A stretch of 64,000 nucleotides of DNA from positions 50,601-114,600 of the forward strand of contig DHVR01000072.1 in assembly GCA_002412765.1 (NCBI GenBank). Direction: 5' to 3'. Of this stretch, positions 9,057 to 16,837 are shown one piece after another. The stretch comes from Leptolinea sp. UBA5203. Lineage in GTDB: Bacteria > Chloroflexota > Anaerolineae > Anaerolineales > Anaerolineaceae. The notes below the pieces were generated by a model. That model ran no database searches. It was given only the letters and a program-made list of their open reading frames with translations, and was not told the origin of the DNA. The stretch's first letter is position 1, and the number at the start of each line of letters is the position of its first letter. The translations under genes and the position numbers were made by a program.

Positions 9057-9129
9057 GCCGAGGTAGCTCAGTTGGTAGAGCACACGACTGAAAATTGTGG
9101 TGTCGACAGTCCGATCCTGTCTCTCGGCA
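9057..9129 (+). tRNA. tRNA-Phe (anticodon GAA)
   Basis: A 73-nt cloverleaf folds cleanly: 7-bp acceptor (GCCGAGG with TCTCGGC, G-T at the last pair), D-arm GCTCAGTTGGTAGAGC, anticodon stem CACGA/TTGTG with loop CTGAAAA (anticodon GAA), a 5-nt variable loop and T-stem GACAG/CTGTC. CCA is not encoded. The T-loop reads TCCGATC, so position 55 is C instead of the nearly universal T (pseudouridine), which is unusual. It has its own promoter and terminator. Confidence 0.95.
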
Positions 9130-9130
9130 C

Positions 9131-9162
9131 AAAATAGTCCCTTCACGGGGACTATTTTTTTA
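9131..9162 (+). terminator. Terminator of tRNA-Phe
   Basis: AAATAGTCCC pairs with GGGGACTATTT across a short loop, followed by T7. It begins within a few bases of the tRNA 3' end. Confidence 0.9.
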
Positions 9163-9195
9163 TCTATTCAATCCCTTCTTTTCTTTGATACAATC

Positions 9196-10608
9196 ATGGA
9201 GATGATGATTAAACCTAGCCTCAAAAAATCTCTCCCCATTATTCTGTTCCTCAGCGGTATGATTGCGCTGATCCTTGGACACATGCTAACCCTCACGGTC
9301 AGCCTTAACGGTGAGATTTTAAAAATACCTATTTTCGCGCTGACCTCGAATCAAGCCGTTGGTCAGTTGGGTATTCAAACGAGCGTGTACGATGCCGTTC
9401 AACCCACACAAAATCGCTGGATACTCTTCCATCCCGTCCTGAAAATTGAGCAAGCCGTCACCTATGCCCTCTACACAGATTTGCAATCTGCTCCGGTAGT
9501 CGTTATCAGTCCGGATAAGCGACCAGGGAATCTTTTTGCCGCAATCGACCAACCGTTGTTTCCTGGAGACCGTGTTCTGCTTAATGGGTTGGATGTGGAT
9601 CCCAACCAAAGGATCCCTTATCAGCCCAATCAAACCCTGCAATTAATCCGGGGCACGACCCTGATGTTGGATCAGGGCAGCGGCAGCAGCACTTTCTCAT
9701 CCAGCCAGCCTACGGTTGGACTGGCTTTATATGAAAGGAACCTGCCCATTCAGGCGACTGATTACGTCGGTTATCCTTTGCAAACCAATTTACCTGAAGT
9801 TCAACATCTCGGTTATTTTACTGCGGCACCCTACACCATTGAGGTTGACGGCAGCACCATCCAGGTGATGGCGGCCGCCAAAACCACCGGCGCAGCCCTG
9901 GCCAATGCCGGTATCTCCCTGCAAGGATTGGATTACAGCATTCCCTCAGCCGATCAACCCTTACCTGCAAATGGGACCATCCAGGTCATCCGCGTAAAAG
10001 AAGAGATCAACCTCAGCCAAACCAAAATCCCCTATGAATCTACATTTGTGGGTAACCCTGAATTGGAGTTGGATCAAAGGAAAATCACTAAAGCCGGTCA
10101 GTATGGGGTGAAGGTTGCCCGGGAGCGTATCCGCTACGAGAATGGGGTGGAATACACCCGCAGCACAGAAGCCGAATGGACCGCCGCAGAACCGGTGACG
10201 GAAGAAGTCTCTTACGGCCAAAAAGTAGTCATCAATACCCTCTCCACCCCGCAGGGGACAATTGAATATTGGCGGGCGGTAAGCGTGTACGCCACGGCCT
10301 ACTCCCCCTGCCGTTCGGCTGCCGACCGATGCTATTACGGGACTTCCCTGGGGCTTCCGGTCAAGCAAGGGGTGATTGGCGTGACCCGTGCCTGGTATGC
10401 AGATCTGGCTGGACAGGCCGTCTACGTCCCTGGGTATGGAAGTGCCGTCATCGCCGATGTAGGCGGGGGTATTCCAGGGAAACGCTGGATCGATCTGGGG
10501 TATACGGATGACGAATTTGAAAGCAAGGCCATCGGCGTTTGGCCTCAAACCGTTACCATGTATTTTCTCACCCCAGTTCCGGAGGTCATCCCATGGATTC
10601 TGCCGTAA
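9196..10608 (+). CDS. YabE-like secreted protein with DUF348, G5 and 3D domains
   Basis: The protein has about 470 residues from the ATG at 9196; ATGs at 9202 and 9205 are equally possible, and the frame's first start at 9097 would overlap the tRNA and is unlikely. An N-terminal signal anchor (LPIILFLSGMIALILGHMLTL) leads to a ubiquitin-like DUF348 domain (TIEVDGSTIQVMAAAKTTG), a G5 domain (ITKAGQYGVKVARERI to VVINTL) and a C-terminal 3D domain with its acidic residues (VIADVGGGIPGKRWIDLGY). Such proteins act on or bind peptidoglycan at the cell surface. The order yabE-ksgA recalls Bacillus yabE-rnmV-ksgA; the ksgA start lies inside the last codons of this gene. Confidence 0.85.
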   Translation: MEMMIKPSLKKSLPIILFLSGMIALILGHMLTLTVSLNGEILKIPIFALTSNQAVGQLGIQTSVYDAVQPTQNRWILFHPVLKIEQAVTYALYTDLQSAPVVVISPDKRPGNLFAAIDQPLFPGDRVLLNGLDVDPNQRIPYQPNQTLQLIRGTTLMLDQGSGSSTFSSSQPTVGLALYERNLPIQATDYVGYPLQTNLPEVQHLGYFTAAPYTIEVDGSTIQVMAAAKTTGAALANAGISLQGLDYSIPSADQPLPANGTIQVIRVKEEINLSQTKIPYESTFVGNPELELDQRKITKAGQYGVKVARERIRYENGVEYTRSTEAEWTAAEPVTEEVSYGQKVVINTLSTPQGTIEYWRAVSVYATAYSPCRSAADRCYYGTSLGLPVKQGVIGVTRAWYADLAGQAVYVPGYGSAVIADVGGGIPGKRWIDLGYTDDEFESKAIGVWPQTVTMYFLTPVPEVIPWILP

Positions 10609-11426
10609 ATCTTTCATCCCTGCCTATTAAGGCAATCCTTAAAAAATATGATATTCAGCTCAAAAAAAGTTTGGGACAAAATTTCCTGACCGATAATCAT
10701 GCCCTGCAAGCTATTGTACATGTAGCCGGGATAACCTCGGAAGATATCGTCCTTGAAATTGGGCCTGGCATTGGCAGCTTAACCCGTCACATCGCCGCAG
10801 CGGCCAAAAAAGTTGTCGCAGTGGAACTGGATGCCAGCCTGATGCCCGCCTTGCGGGACGTTCTCTCGCCCTTTTCCAATGTGGAACTGATCCATGGCGA
10901 CATCTTGAAAGTTGACCTGCCCGCCAGCTTGCAGGAATCCCCCTATCTAATTGTTGCCAATATTCCGTATTACATCACTTCGGCGGTCATTCGCCGGAGT
11001 CTGGAAAACACTGCTAAACCCAAAAAGATGATCCTGACCATCCAAAAAGAAGTGGCCCGACGAATCTGCCAAAAACCCGGAGATATGAGTTTGCTCGCCT
11101 TGAGTGTTCAGGTCTACGGACAGCCCAAAGTCCAGTTTGATATTCCTGCCGGCGCTTTTTACCCTGCCCCTACGGTGGATTCCAGTGTGCTCAGTATCGA
11201 TCTCTATGACCAGCCATTAATCCCCCCGGTAGATCTGGATAAATTTTTCCAATGGATAAAAGCCGGTTTTTCCCAGAAAAGAAAAAAACTGCGCAACTCC
11301 TTATCCGCAGGGTTGAATCTCCCCACCACAGCTATTGAAGAGGTGTTTACTCGCGCAGATCTTGACCCGCAGCGTCGAGCAGAGACCTTATCCATCGAAG
11401 AATGGAAAAACCTGATTCAAGCGTAA
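10593..11426 (+). CDS. ksgA: 16S rRNA dimethyladenosine transferase KsgA (RsmA)
   Basis: KsgA dimethylates A1518 and A1519 of 16S rRNA during 30S maturation. The ATG at 10593 has GGAGG seven bases upstream and gives 277 residues; an earlier in-frame ATG at 10539 lies inside the preceding gene and has no such site. Motifs seen are the N-terminal KKSLGQNFL, the SAM-binding LEIGPGIGSLT, VELDASL, the catalytic NIPYYIT, and the C-terminal FYPAPTVDSSVL and FSQKRKKLRNSL. It overlaps the upstream YabE-like gene by 16 bases. Confidence 0.97.
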   Translation: MDSAVNLSSLPIKAILKKYDIQLKKSLGQNFLTDNHALQAIVHVAGITSEDIVLEIGPGIGSLTRHIAAAAKKVVAVELDASLMPALRDVLSPFSNVELIHGDILKVDLPASLQESPYLIVANIPYYITSAVIRRSLENTAKPKKMILTIQKEVARRICQKPGDMSLLALSVQVYGQPKVQFDIPAGAFYPAPTVDSSVLSIDLYDQPLIPPVDLDKFFQWIKAGFSQKRKKLRNSLSAGLNLPTTAIEEVFTRADLDPQRRAETLSIEEWKNLIQA

Positions 11427-11461
11427 AAAAAAGACGAGCCAGTGAAAGGTTCGTCTTTTTG
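11424..11461. terminator. Bidirectional terminator between ksgA and the glycosyltransferase gene
   Basis: AAAAAGACGAGCC pairs with GGTTCGTCTTTTT across a 7-nt loop, with an A-run before and a T-run after, so it can stop transcription from both convergent genes. Confidence 0.85.
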
Positions 11462-11465
11462 GTTG

Positions 11466-12194
11466 CTATACCAATTTTTGAATATCGCGATATCGTCTGG
11501 GCAATAGCCAAACCTGTATTGCCGCTTCCACTTGAATCTTAAACGACATTTTCGAAATACCAGCCACACGCTCTGCAAAATGTATGGGGACTTCTGAAAA
11601 TTGGAAGCCCAATTTGTGCGCAAGATAAGACATTTCGACTTGAAAAACATAGCCGCCGGAACGAATACGATCCAATGGCATGGCTGATAATGCCTGCTTC
11701 GGCCAGAATCGATACCCCGCCGTTACATCGTTCAACTTCAAGCGTAAGATGGTCCGGGAATAAATACTTCCAAAACGGGAAAGGGCTTTCCGCCATAATG
11801 GCCATTTCTCATCCAGGCTGCCGCCTTTAGTGTACCTGGATCCTACGGCAATATTGCCCTTGGATGCTGCAGCAATTAGATCAGGAATCTTATTGACCGG
11901 ATGAGAGAAATCAGCATCCATCTGTCCGATGATATCAGCGCCGGCATCAATAGCCTTTTGAAATCCTTCAATATAGGCTCGCCCCAATCCGGTTTTCTCC
12001 GGTCGGTGAAAGACCTCCAGATAGGGTTGGTATTTTTCTTTTAACTTTTCTGCAAGTTGGCCTGTTCCATCCGGACTGTTGTCATCAACAATCAGGACAT
12101 TTAAATTTTCTTGCTGTAAAGCAAATATATTTTCAAGTAAAGTGGGGAGATTTTCTTTCTCATTATAGGTTGGTATGACGATTGTTGTTTTCAT
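11466..12194 (-). CDS. Polyprenyl-phosphate mannosyltransferase-like GT2 (DPM1 family)
   Basis: The 242-residue GT-A glycosyltransferase has no membrane helices. Motifs match the dolichol-phosphate mannose synthase group: TIVIPTYNEKENLP, VLIVDDNSPDGT, IGQMDADFSHP (metal-binding DxD), GSRYTKGGS, the acceptor motif YRFWPKQAL and EVPIHFAERVAGISKMS. It probably transfers a sugar, likely mannose, from a nucleotide donor to polyprenyl phosphate on the inner membrane face. The sugar is not proven by sequence. Confidence 0.85.
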   Translation of the reverse strand: MKTTIVIPTYNEKENLPTLLENIFALQQENLNVLIVDDNSPDGTGQLAEKLKEKYQPYLEVFHRPEKTGLGRAYIEGFQKAIDAGADIIGQMDADFSHPVNKIPDLIAAASKGNIAVGSRYTKGGSLDEKWPLWRKALSRFGSIYSRTILRLKLNDVTAGYRFWPKQALSAMPLDRIRSGGYVFQVEMSYLAHKLGFQFSEVPIHFAERVAGISKMSFKIQVEAAIQVWLLPRRYRDIQKLV

Positions 12195-12272
12195 TCATTC
12201 CTCAATTTCAGATTCGAGCATCCCACAGAGTGAGCTACTCTATTCTACTCCCATTTCATAATCCGGAGAATG

Positions 12273-12312
12273 AAAAAGATCACAATTTCTCATTAGAAAT
12301 CATGATCTTTCC
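12273..12312 (-). terminator. Terminator of the roadblock-V4R operon
   Basis: AAAGATCA at 12275 pairs with TGATCTTT at 12303, with an inner ATTTCT/AGAAAT helix. On the minus strand it ends in a short T-run. It lies just past the V4R gene stop at 12335. Confidence 0.75.
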
Positions 12313-12334
12313 ATGGTTTACTTCACTGAAAAGG

Positions 12335-12967
12335 CTAAGATAATGGTTCTTTCATAATGGCAAAATTGCAGGTTTCATCCCCGGTGGATTTGCTTGTGGT
12401 TTGAATAATGCGGAATTCCTGTCCACCGGATACCCAGACCGTACTGGCGTGCAACAGCCCCGTGGCCATGAAACAAGCAGGTTTATCGGTATGCCTTCCC
12501 CAACAAACCGGACATTTGTGGATTACATACAGATAATGATCATCAAATTCTTCAAAGGTACTGTGCTGGTCACTGATTTGTGAGAAAATTTTTGCCATCG
12601 CGCCCAGCCCTACTTTGAGCTTCGTCTGCATCGGCAGAACTTTGAAAGCGATATCCCCAACCCCAGCCAGGGCGCCAAAATTCTTCAACACATCATTAAA
12701 TGTTGCCCTGCCAGCCCGAAGTGCCAGCCCGCGTCCACCCCGAGGACCATACATGATATCCAGGGCGCCGCTGATGGCTGAAAAATCGGCAAAATCGAAT
12801 TCTTTATTTAAATTATCTGCCGGATAGGTATTAATCCATTCTGGTAAATTAGCCAAGTTCAGAATCACATTGATTCCGTTTTTCCCCATCACTTCTTCCA
12901 GCGCTAAAATCGCAATCCGAGCAGCTTTGTTTGGATAATACAATCCACTTTTTGGTATAATTTCCAT
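12335..12967 (-). CDS. V4R-domain (4-vinyl reductase-like) hydrocarbon-binding protein
   Basis: The 210-residue protein begins with MEIIPKSGLYYPNKAARIAI, a pattern common to V4R small-molecule-binding proteins of Chloroflexota, and ends with the V4R core: KCPVCWGRHTDKPACFMATG, followed by VSGGQEFRIIQTTSKSTGDE and CNFAI. Its cysteines (CPVC and later Cys) may bind a metal. V4R domains bind hydrophobic ligands such as phenols or tetrapyrroles. It is co-directional with a roadblock gene 23 bases upstream, suggesting a small signalling or GTPase-regulating unit. The ligand is unknown. Confidence 0.75.
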   Translation of the reverse strand: MEIIPKSGLYYPNKAARIAILALEEVMGKNGINVILNLANLPEWINTYPADNLNKEFDFADFSAISGALDIMYGPRGGRGLALRAGRATFNDVLKNFGALAGVGDIAFKVLPMQTKLKVGLGAMAKIFSQISDQHSTFEEFDDHYLYVIHKCPVCWGRHTDKPACFMATGLLHASTVWVSGGQEFRIIQTTSKSTGDETCNFAIMKEPLS

Positions 12968-12990
12968 GAATATTACCAGCCCTTATGCGA

Positions 12991-13362
12991 TCAGATCAGT
13001 TTTGACAACGCTTCAGCAGTACGCCGCATATCCAGAAAGATCAAGCCTAATTTTGCTTTCTCACGGGCCAGTGCTGTAAGGACAGCCTCTTCACCAACAG
13101 ACATCAGGACAACGTAGCCCATCTCCCCTTTGATGTAGACTTGCTCCAGACTACCTCGTCCTAATTCATTCGCAATTCTTTCCCCAAGAGATAACATTGC
13201 CGCAGACATTGCAGAAACCCTATCTTCCTCAACATCTTGAGGCAGTGCGGATGCGATTGTAAGACCGTCTACACTCACAACTGCCGATGCTTCAATATCA
13301 GGGGATGAAGCTTGAAGATCCCGTAACTGCTCCACCATTTGTTGGGTTCGTGACTTTGTCAA
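12991..13362 (-). CDS. Roadblock/LC7-domain protein
   Basis: The 123-residue protein is a complete roadblock/LC7 domain: a helix with VEQLRDLQ, then the strand VVSVDGLTIAS, a second helix SAMSAAMLSLGERIANELG, the strand VYIKGEMGYVVLMSVGEEAVLTAL and a last helix. Bacterial roadblock proteins are typically GTPase-activating partners of MglA-like GTPases or scaffold subunits. No GTPase gene is in this window; the V4R gene follows it. Confidence 0.88.
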   Translation of the reverse strand: MTKSRTQQMVEQLRDLQASSPDIEASAVVSVDGLTIASALPQDVEEDRVSAMSAAMLSLGERIANELGRGSLEQVYIKGEMGYVVLMSVGEEAVLTALAREKAKLGLIFLDMRRTAEALSKLI

Positions 13363-13563
13363 GGCAGTGCTCCTTTTCTGACGAATGCATAACTATTTGG
13401 TTGATTTACTTTAGCATAGCGAATTCCATGTGTCAAGTTTCACAAATGAGGATATTTCCAAAATGATATTAATTTCGACTATGCCCTATCATGGATTTTT
13501 GATTCAATGATGATATTGTATTACAATTAGGTTTATTCATCAATTAGTTGGAAACTTAATCCT

Positions 13564-14745
13564 ATGAAAAAAACCATTAAGCACACCTTGCTTTTCATTT
13601 GCTTCACGATCTTGATGCCAGTAAATCTTGTTCAAGCAAAGAATTCTGAGAATGCTGCCCTGAATACGGTTGGAAATTCCGCAGATGGCGATGTACTCTG
13701 CCTGCCTGGTCAAGAAACCTCCCTGGCGGATGATTGCCTGGCTTTAGGTCCATCAGAAATTTTAAATCATCTGACCGGCATAAAAATGACCTATCCTTTA
13801 CAGCCCTTACCTGCGATGCATCCCAGTGCGGATCTGAACTATGTAAATTTCCAATATGCCAAATTGAATCTTGAGTTTGGAGAGAAAGCAGGCGTTTTCG
13901 GTTCCCTGCAGGATGCGGTGGATGGCACCAACCCCTTGCGTGATATTTATGCTGGCATGTTAATTTATCTGTCCTATGTCCAATCCGCTGATGTCAACAA
14001 CAACCACTACCTGCAATTAGCCAGCGGTGAATGGGTGCGCGCTTCCCCATCCACTTATCGCGATTTTCAAGGCCTTGAATTTTCCAAAACGCCAACCAAC
14101 GAATTTGGCTGGGTGATAAATGAAAGCCAGCCGCATTCCGGACCCGGTTATGACTACCCTACACTCAATCTGACCTACTATCGGGAAGATGTGATTCAGA
14201 TTTTCGATGTTAAGATGGTCAATGGGATTGAATGGTATTTGATCAACTTTAACCAATGGCTGGATCGCCCCAACGTACGTCAGGTGGTACTCAACACCCA
14301 GGCACCGGAAGGCGTCCCGACTGATCGCTGGATTGAGGTCAATCTTTACGAACAAACCTTATCTGTCTACGATAAAAACGAATTGGTGTTTGCAGCGCTG
14401 ATCGCCACCGGGGATGAACCCTACTTTACACAGCCGGGTGTTTTTCAAATTTACGAAAAGAAACCCACAGAAAATATGTCCGGAGCTTTCGCAGCAGATA
14501 AATCGGACTATTACTATCTGGCGGATGTCCCCTGGACCATGTATTTTGATCAGGCGCGCGCTTTACACGGCGCCTACTGGCGGACACTCTTCGGATATCC
14601 ACAATCCCATGGTTGTGTCAACTTGTCCATAGGAGATTCTCGTTGGATCTATGATTGGGCGAATGAAGGAGACTGGGTCTATGTCCATGACCCATCCGGT
14701 AGAACCCCAACCGATCCTACCTTTTATAAACAGGGTGGGGCTTAA
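13564..14745 (+). CDS. Secreted L,D-transpeptidase (YkuD domain)
   Basis: The 393-residue precursor starts with a Sec signal peptide (MKKTIKHTLLFICFTILMPV, cleavage near VQA). The region around residues 140-230 resembles an SH3-like wall-binding segment. The catalytic YkuD domain begins at WIEVNLYEQTLSVYDKNEL (about residue 258) and carries HGAYWRTLFGYPQSHGCVNL, with the catalytic His and Cys. The enzyme makes 3-3 cross-links in peptidoglycan or attaches proteins to it, implying a peptidoglycan wall. A terminator follows. Confidence 0.92.
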   Translation: MKKTIKHTLLFICFTILMPVNLVQAKNSENAALNTVGNSADGDVLCLPGQETSLADDCLALGPSEILNHLTGIKMTYPLQPLPAMHPSADLNYVNFQYAKLNLEFGEKAGVFGSLQDAVDGTNPLRDIYAGMLIYLSYVQSADVNNNHYLQLASGEWVRASPSTYRDFQGLEFSKTPTNEFGWVINESQPHSGPGYDYPTLNLTYYREDVIQIFDVKMVNGIEWYLINFNQWLDRPNVRQVVLNTQAPEGVPTDRWIEVNLYEQTLSVYDKNELVFAALIATGDEPYFTQPGVFQIYEKKPTENMSGAFAADKSDYYYLADVPWTMYFDQARALHGAYWRTLFGYPQSHGCVNLSIGDSRWIYDWANEGDWVYVHDPSGRTPTDPTFYKQGGA

Positions 14746-14756
14746 GCATAAAAGCA

Positions 14757-14791
14757 AACATTCCGCAGCATTTGGCGGGATGTTTTTTATT
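14757..14791 (+). terminator. Terminator of the L,D-transpeptidase gene
   Basis: AACATTCCGC at 14757 pairs with GCGGGATGTT across a 7-nt loop, then a T-run follows. Confidence 0.85.
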
Positions 14792-15178
14792 TGCCATAGA
14801 GTAGGTCACCTTTGAACAAGATTTTTTATCAAGTAACCATCAAAGTCATCTGATTTTCAATAGCAGATTATTAAAGTAGTAAATACTTGAATATACATAA
14901 CACTGTTGAGCGCGGTCATGACCGCGCCCTACAGTTGAAAATTGCGTCTTGAGCAAATCGTATATTTGAACCTATATCTCGCACTATTCTAATTTAGGGT
15001 AAATAAATTTCGAAAATTCAGATCATACGAGTTATGACCTGTGGGTACCAAAAGAATAATTCATACCCAATAACCCACCATACATACGAATCGGTTCATA
15101 GTCACATAGCCAAACTGGTCAAATGGTCTTTCGTCCGGCTTTTCATCGCCCCCCCTCCTTTTTCATCAATCGAAAGGG
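14792..15178. repeat. Intergenic region with an 18-bp perfect palindrome
   Basis: No coding frame is convincing in this gap between convergent genes. It holds the perfect palindrome GCGCGGTCATGACCGCGC at 14910-14927, next to CCTACAG. A similar GC-rich palindrome next to CTGTAGG is the hydrogenase-operon terminator at 52626. The remainder is AT-rich and unremarkable. Confidence 0.55.
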
Positions 15179-16294
15179 TCATGGTTCAAGGGTAAGCAGA
15201 AAACTGGATAAATGGGCGACCCCAGGAATTCGCTGGTCACTTTTCTGGTAGATGACCACCCGTACAGGGGTTGTCTCCTTGATTTGATACGGGACTTCAA
15301 TAGCGAAGGGAGTATGACTCAAGTCGCCAAAAGGCGGAGCCACTTGAAATACAGTTTGCCCAATAATTTCGTTTTTCTCGTTGAGCAATTCAATCGTAAT
15401 CGTGTTTGCATTAACTGGGCGGATCAGCCCACTAATCCACACGCTACCGCCCCGAACCACATCCTCCGCTGACGGATAACGAATAATGTAGGGCTCTTGG
15501 GAAATCTCGGCAGGCGTCAATTCGCTTTTCCCCAATTTTAATAAGATCAAATCCAGAGTATAAATATCCATTGGCCGGGCAAATTGATCTTGAGCAATTA
15601 ACTCCAAACGAGCCGTTTCGGCAACACCGCTGATTGAAAAATCGATCTTGGGGGCAATCCAAAAGCGGCGCTTAATATCATTGGTGTAATTTAATACTTG
15701 CGAACTGATAATCCGGCTGTCCTCACCGACAATTTGAATGCGTACAAAGCCGTCTTCACCGGGATGCACCATGGCTTCAATTTGAAATGGAGAAACTACT
15801 TTGGAAAAAGGCCCCGGTTTTTGAATTCGCATCTGAGCGAAAGGGGGTGTCGGGGTCAGCGTAGCGGTGGCTGTCGCGGTTTGAGTAGGTGTTTTGGTAA
15901 CCCAGCGATAACGGGTCTTGGTAATCGTCGGGGTCCTGGAAGGTGTCAGACTGGAGGTCAGTGTATAGCTGGCTTGGATGATTTCAGTTTCATTCAACGT
16001 GGCGGACGGAGTGGGTGTCTCGGAGGGTTCCAAACTTAGAGTTGGACTTGGACTATCTGTAAGGGTTGATTCCGGGGTGGGGGTTTCTGTTGGAGCCATT
16101 TGAATGGTCTCACTGGAAACCGGAGATAGCGTTGCAGAGGCCATTTCGGCGGGCAAGGAGGAAGTCAAGGATGTGGGAAGTTTAAAAGTCACAGGTTCAC
16201 GCGAAGGTTGACAGGCTGTCAGACTCAGGACAATCCACCCTATCAGTAATAAAACATCTTTTTTTTTGGATGTGGGATTTCTCTTGATTATCAT
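15179..16294 (-). CDS. Thr/Pro-rich lipoprotein with two beta-sandwich (Gmad2-like) domains
   Basis: From the ATG at 16294 the protein has 371 residues; an upstream TTG at 16315 is less likely. A lysine-rich N-terminus and hydrophobic helix lead to the lipobox LTAC (Cys near residue 28), so it is probably a surface lipoprotein. Residues of about 50-150 are a low-complexity Thr/Ser/Pro/Glu spacer (TPTPESTLTDSPSPTL and similar) that would span the cell wall. The C-terminal half shows two Ig-like repeats; the second (YPSAEDVVRGGSVWISGLIR to TPVRVVIYQKSD) resembles Gmad2-type domains. The ligand or function is unknown. Confidence 0.7.
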   Translation of the reverse strand: MIIKRNPTSKKKDVLLLIGWIVLSLTACQPSREPVTFKLPTSLTSSLPAEMASATLSPVSSETIQMAPTETPTPESTLTDSPSPTLSLEPSETPTPSATLNETEIIQASYTLTSSLTPSRTPTITKTRYRWVTKTPTQTATATATLTPTPPFAQMRIQKPGPFSKVVSPFQIEAMVHPGEDGFVRIQIVGEDSRIISSQVLNYTNDIKRRFWIAPKIDFSISGVAETARLELIAQDQFARPMDIYTLDLILLKLGKSELTPAEISQEPYIIRYPSAEDVVRGGSVWISGLIRPVNANTITIELLNEKNEIIGQTVFQVAPPFGDLSHTPFAIEVPYQIKETTPVRVVIYQKSDQRIPGVAHLSSFLLTLEP

Positions 16295-16399
16295 TTTAAC
16301 ATTCCTGGCATCCAACTTTTCGATTCCTGAACTTTATTTCCTGTTGTCAGCTCTTAAGCTATTTTTCACAGAATTTTTGCATCTTCGGATGGATCCAGA

Positions 16400-16771
16400 C
16401 TATTGCTGAACACGTACATAGGCATGAATTGTTTCAGCCAACAGGTCAAGGGATAATGGTTTTTGCAGATATTTATCTGCGCCAGCCTTGACAGCTTTCT
16501 CTGCATCTATAAAACCATGCCCAGCAGAAAGCATCACAATACTGACATCATTGAGATGCTTCAATAATCGCATCTTTTTAATCAATGTAATCCCGTCAAT
16601 ATCATTTAGACTGTGGTCCACAAAAATGATATCCGGAGAGTAATTTTTTAATAGTTCCAGGGAACCTAAACCAGAATCACACAAAATTGGCGAATATCCC
16701 AATAAAGAAGCGGATTTCCCCATTAATTCCAAGGCCATAATATCGTCATCGACAAATAAAATTTTCGCCAT
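16400..16771 (-). CDS. Stand-alone response regulator receiver protein
   Basis: The 123-residue protein is a single CheY-like receiver domain. The ATG at 16771 is preceded by GGGAG. The acidic pocket is FVDDD, the phospho-acceptor Asp is in IIFVDHSLNDIDG, the Thr/Ser switch in VMLSAG and the conserved Lys in YLQKPLS. There is no output domain, so it signals by protein contact. No histidine kinase is adjacent; the partner is unknown. Confidence 0.9.
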   Translation of the reverse strand: MAKILFVDDDIMALELMGKSASLLGYSPILCDSGLGSLELLKNYSPDIIFVDHSLNDIDGITLIKKMRLLKHLNDVSIVMLSAGHGFIDAEKAVKAGADKYLQKPLSLDLLAETIHAYVRVQQ

Positions 16772-16837
16772 AACTCCCACTCGGGAAAAATCTCCCGGGA
16801 ATATTTCATCCCGGAAGAATTTTATCATAGAACCGGT

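Noticed and set aside
9097..9195. Longer N-terminus of the YabE-like protein
   Set aside because: The extra codons lie inside the tRNA-Phe gene and its terminator.
9961..10617. 218-codon open frame opposite the YabE-like gene
   Set aside because: Antisense to a well-supported domain protein and without family motifs.
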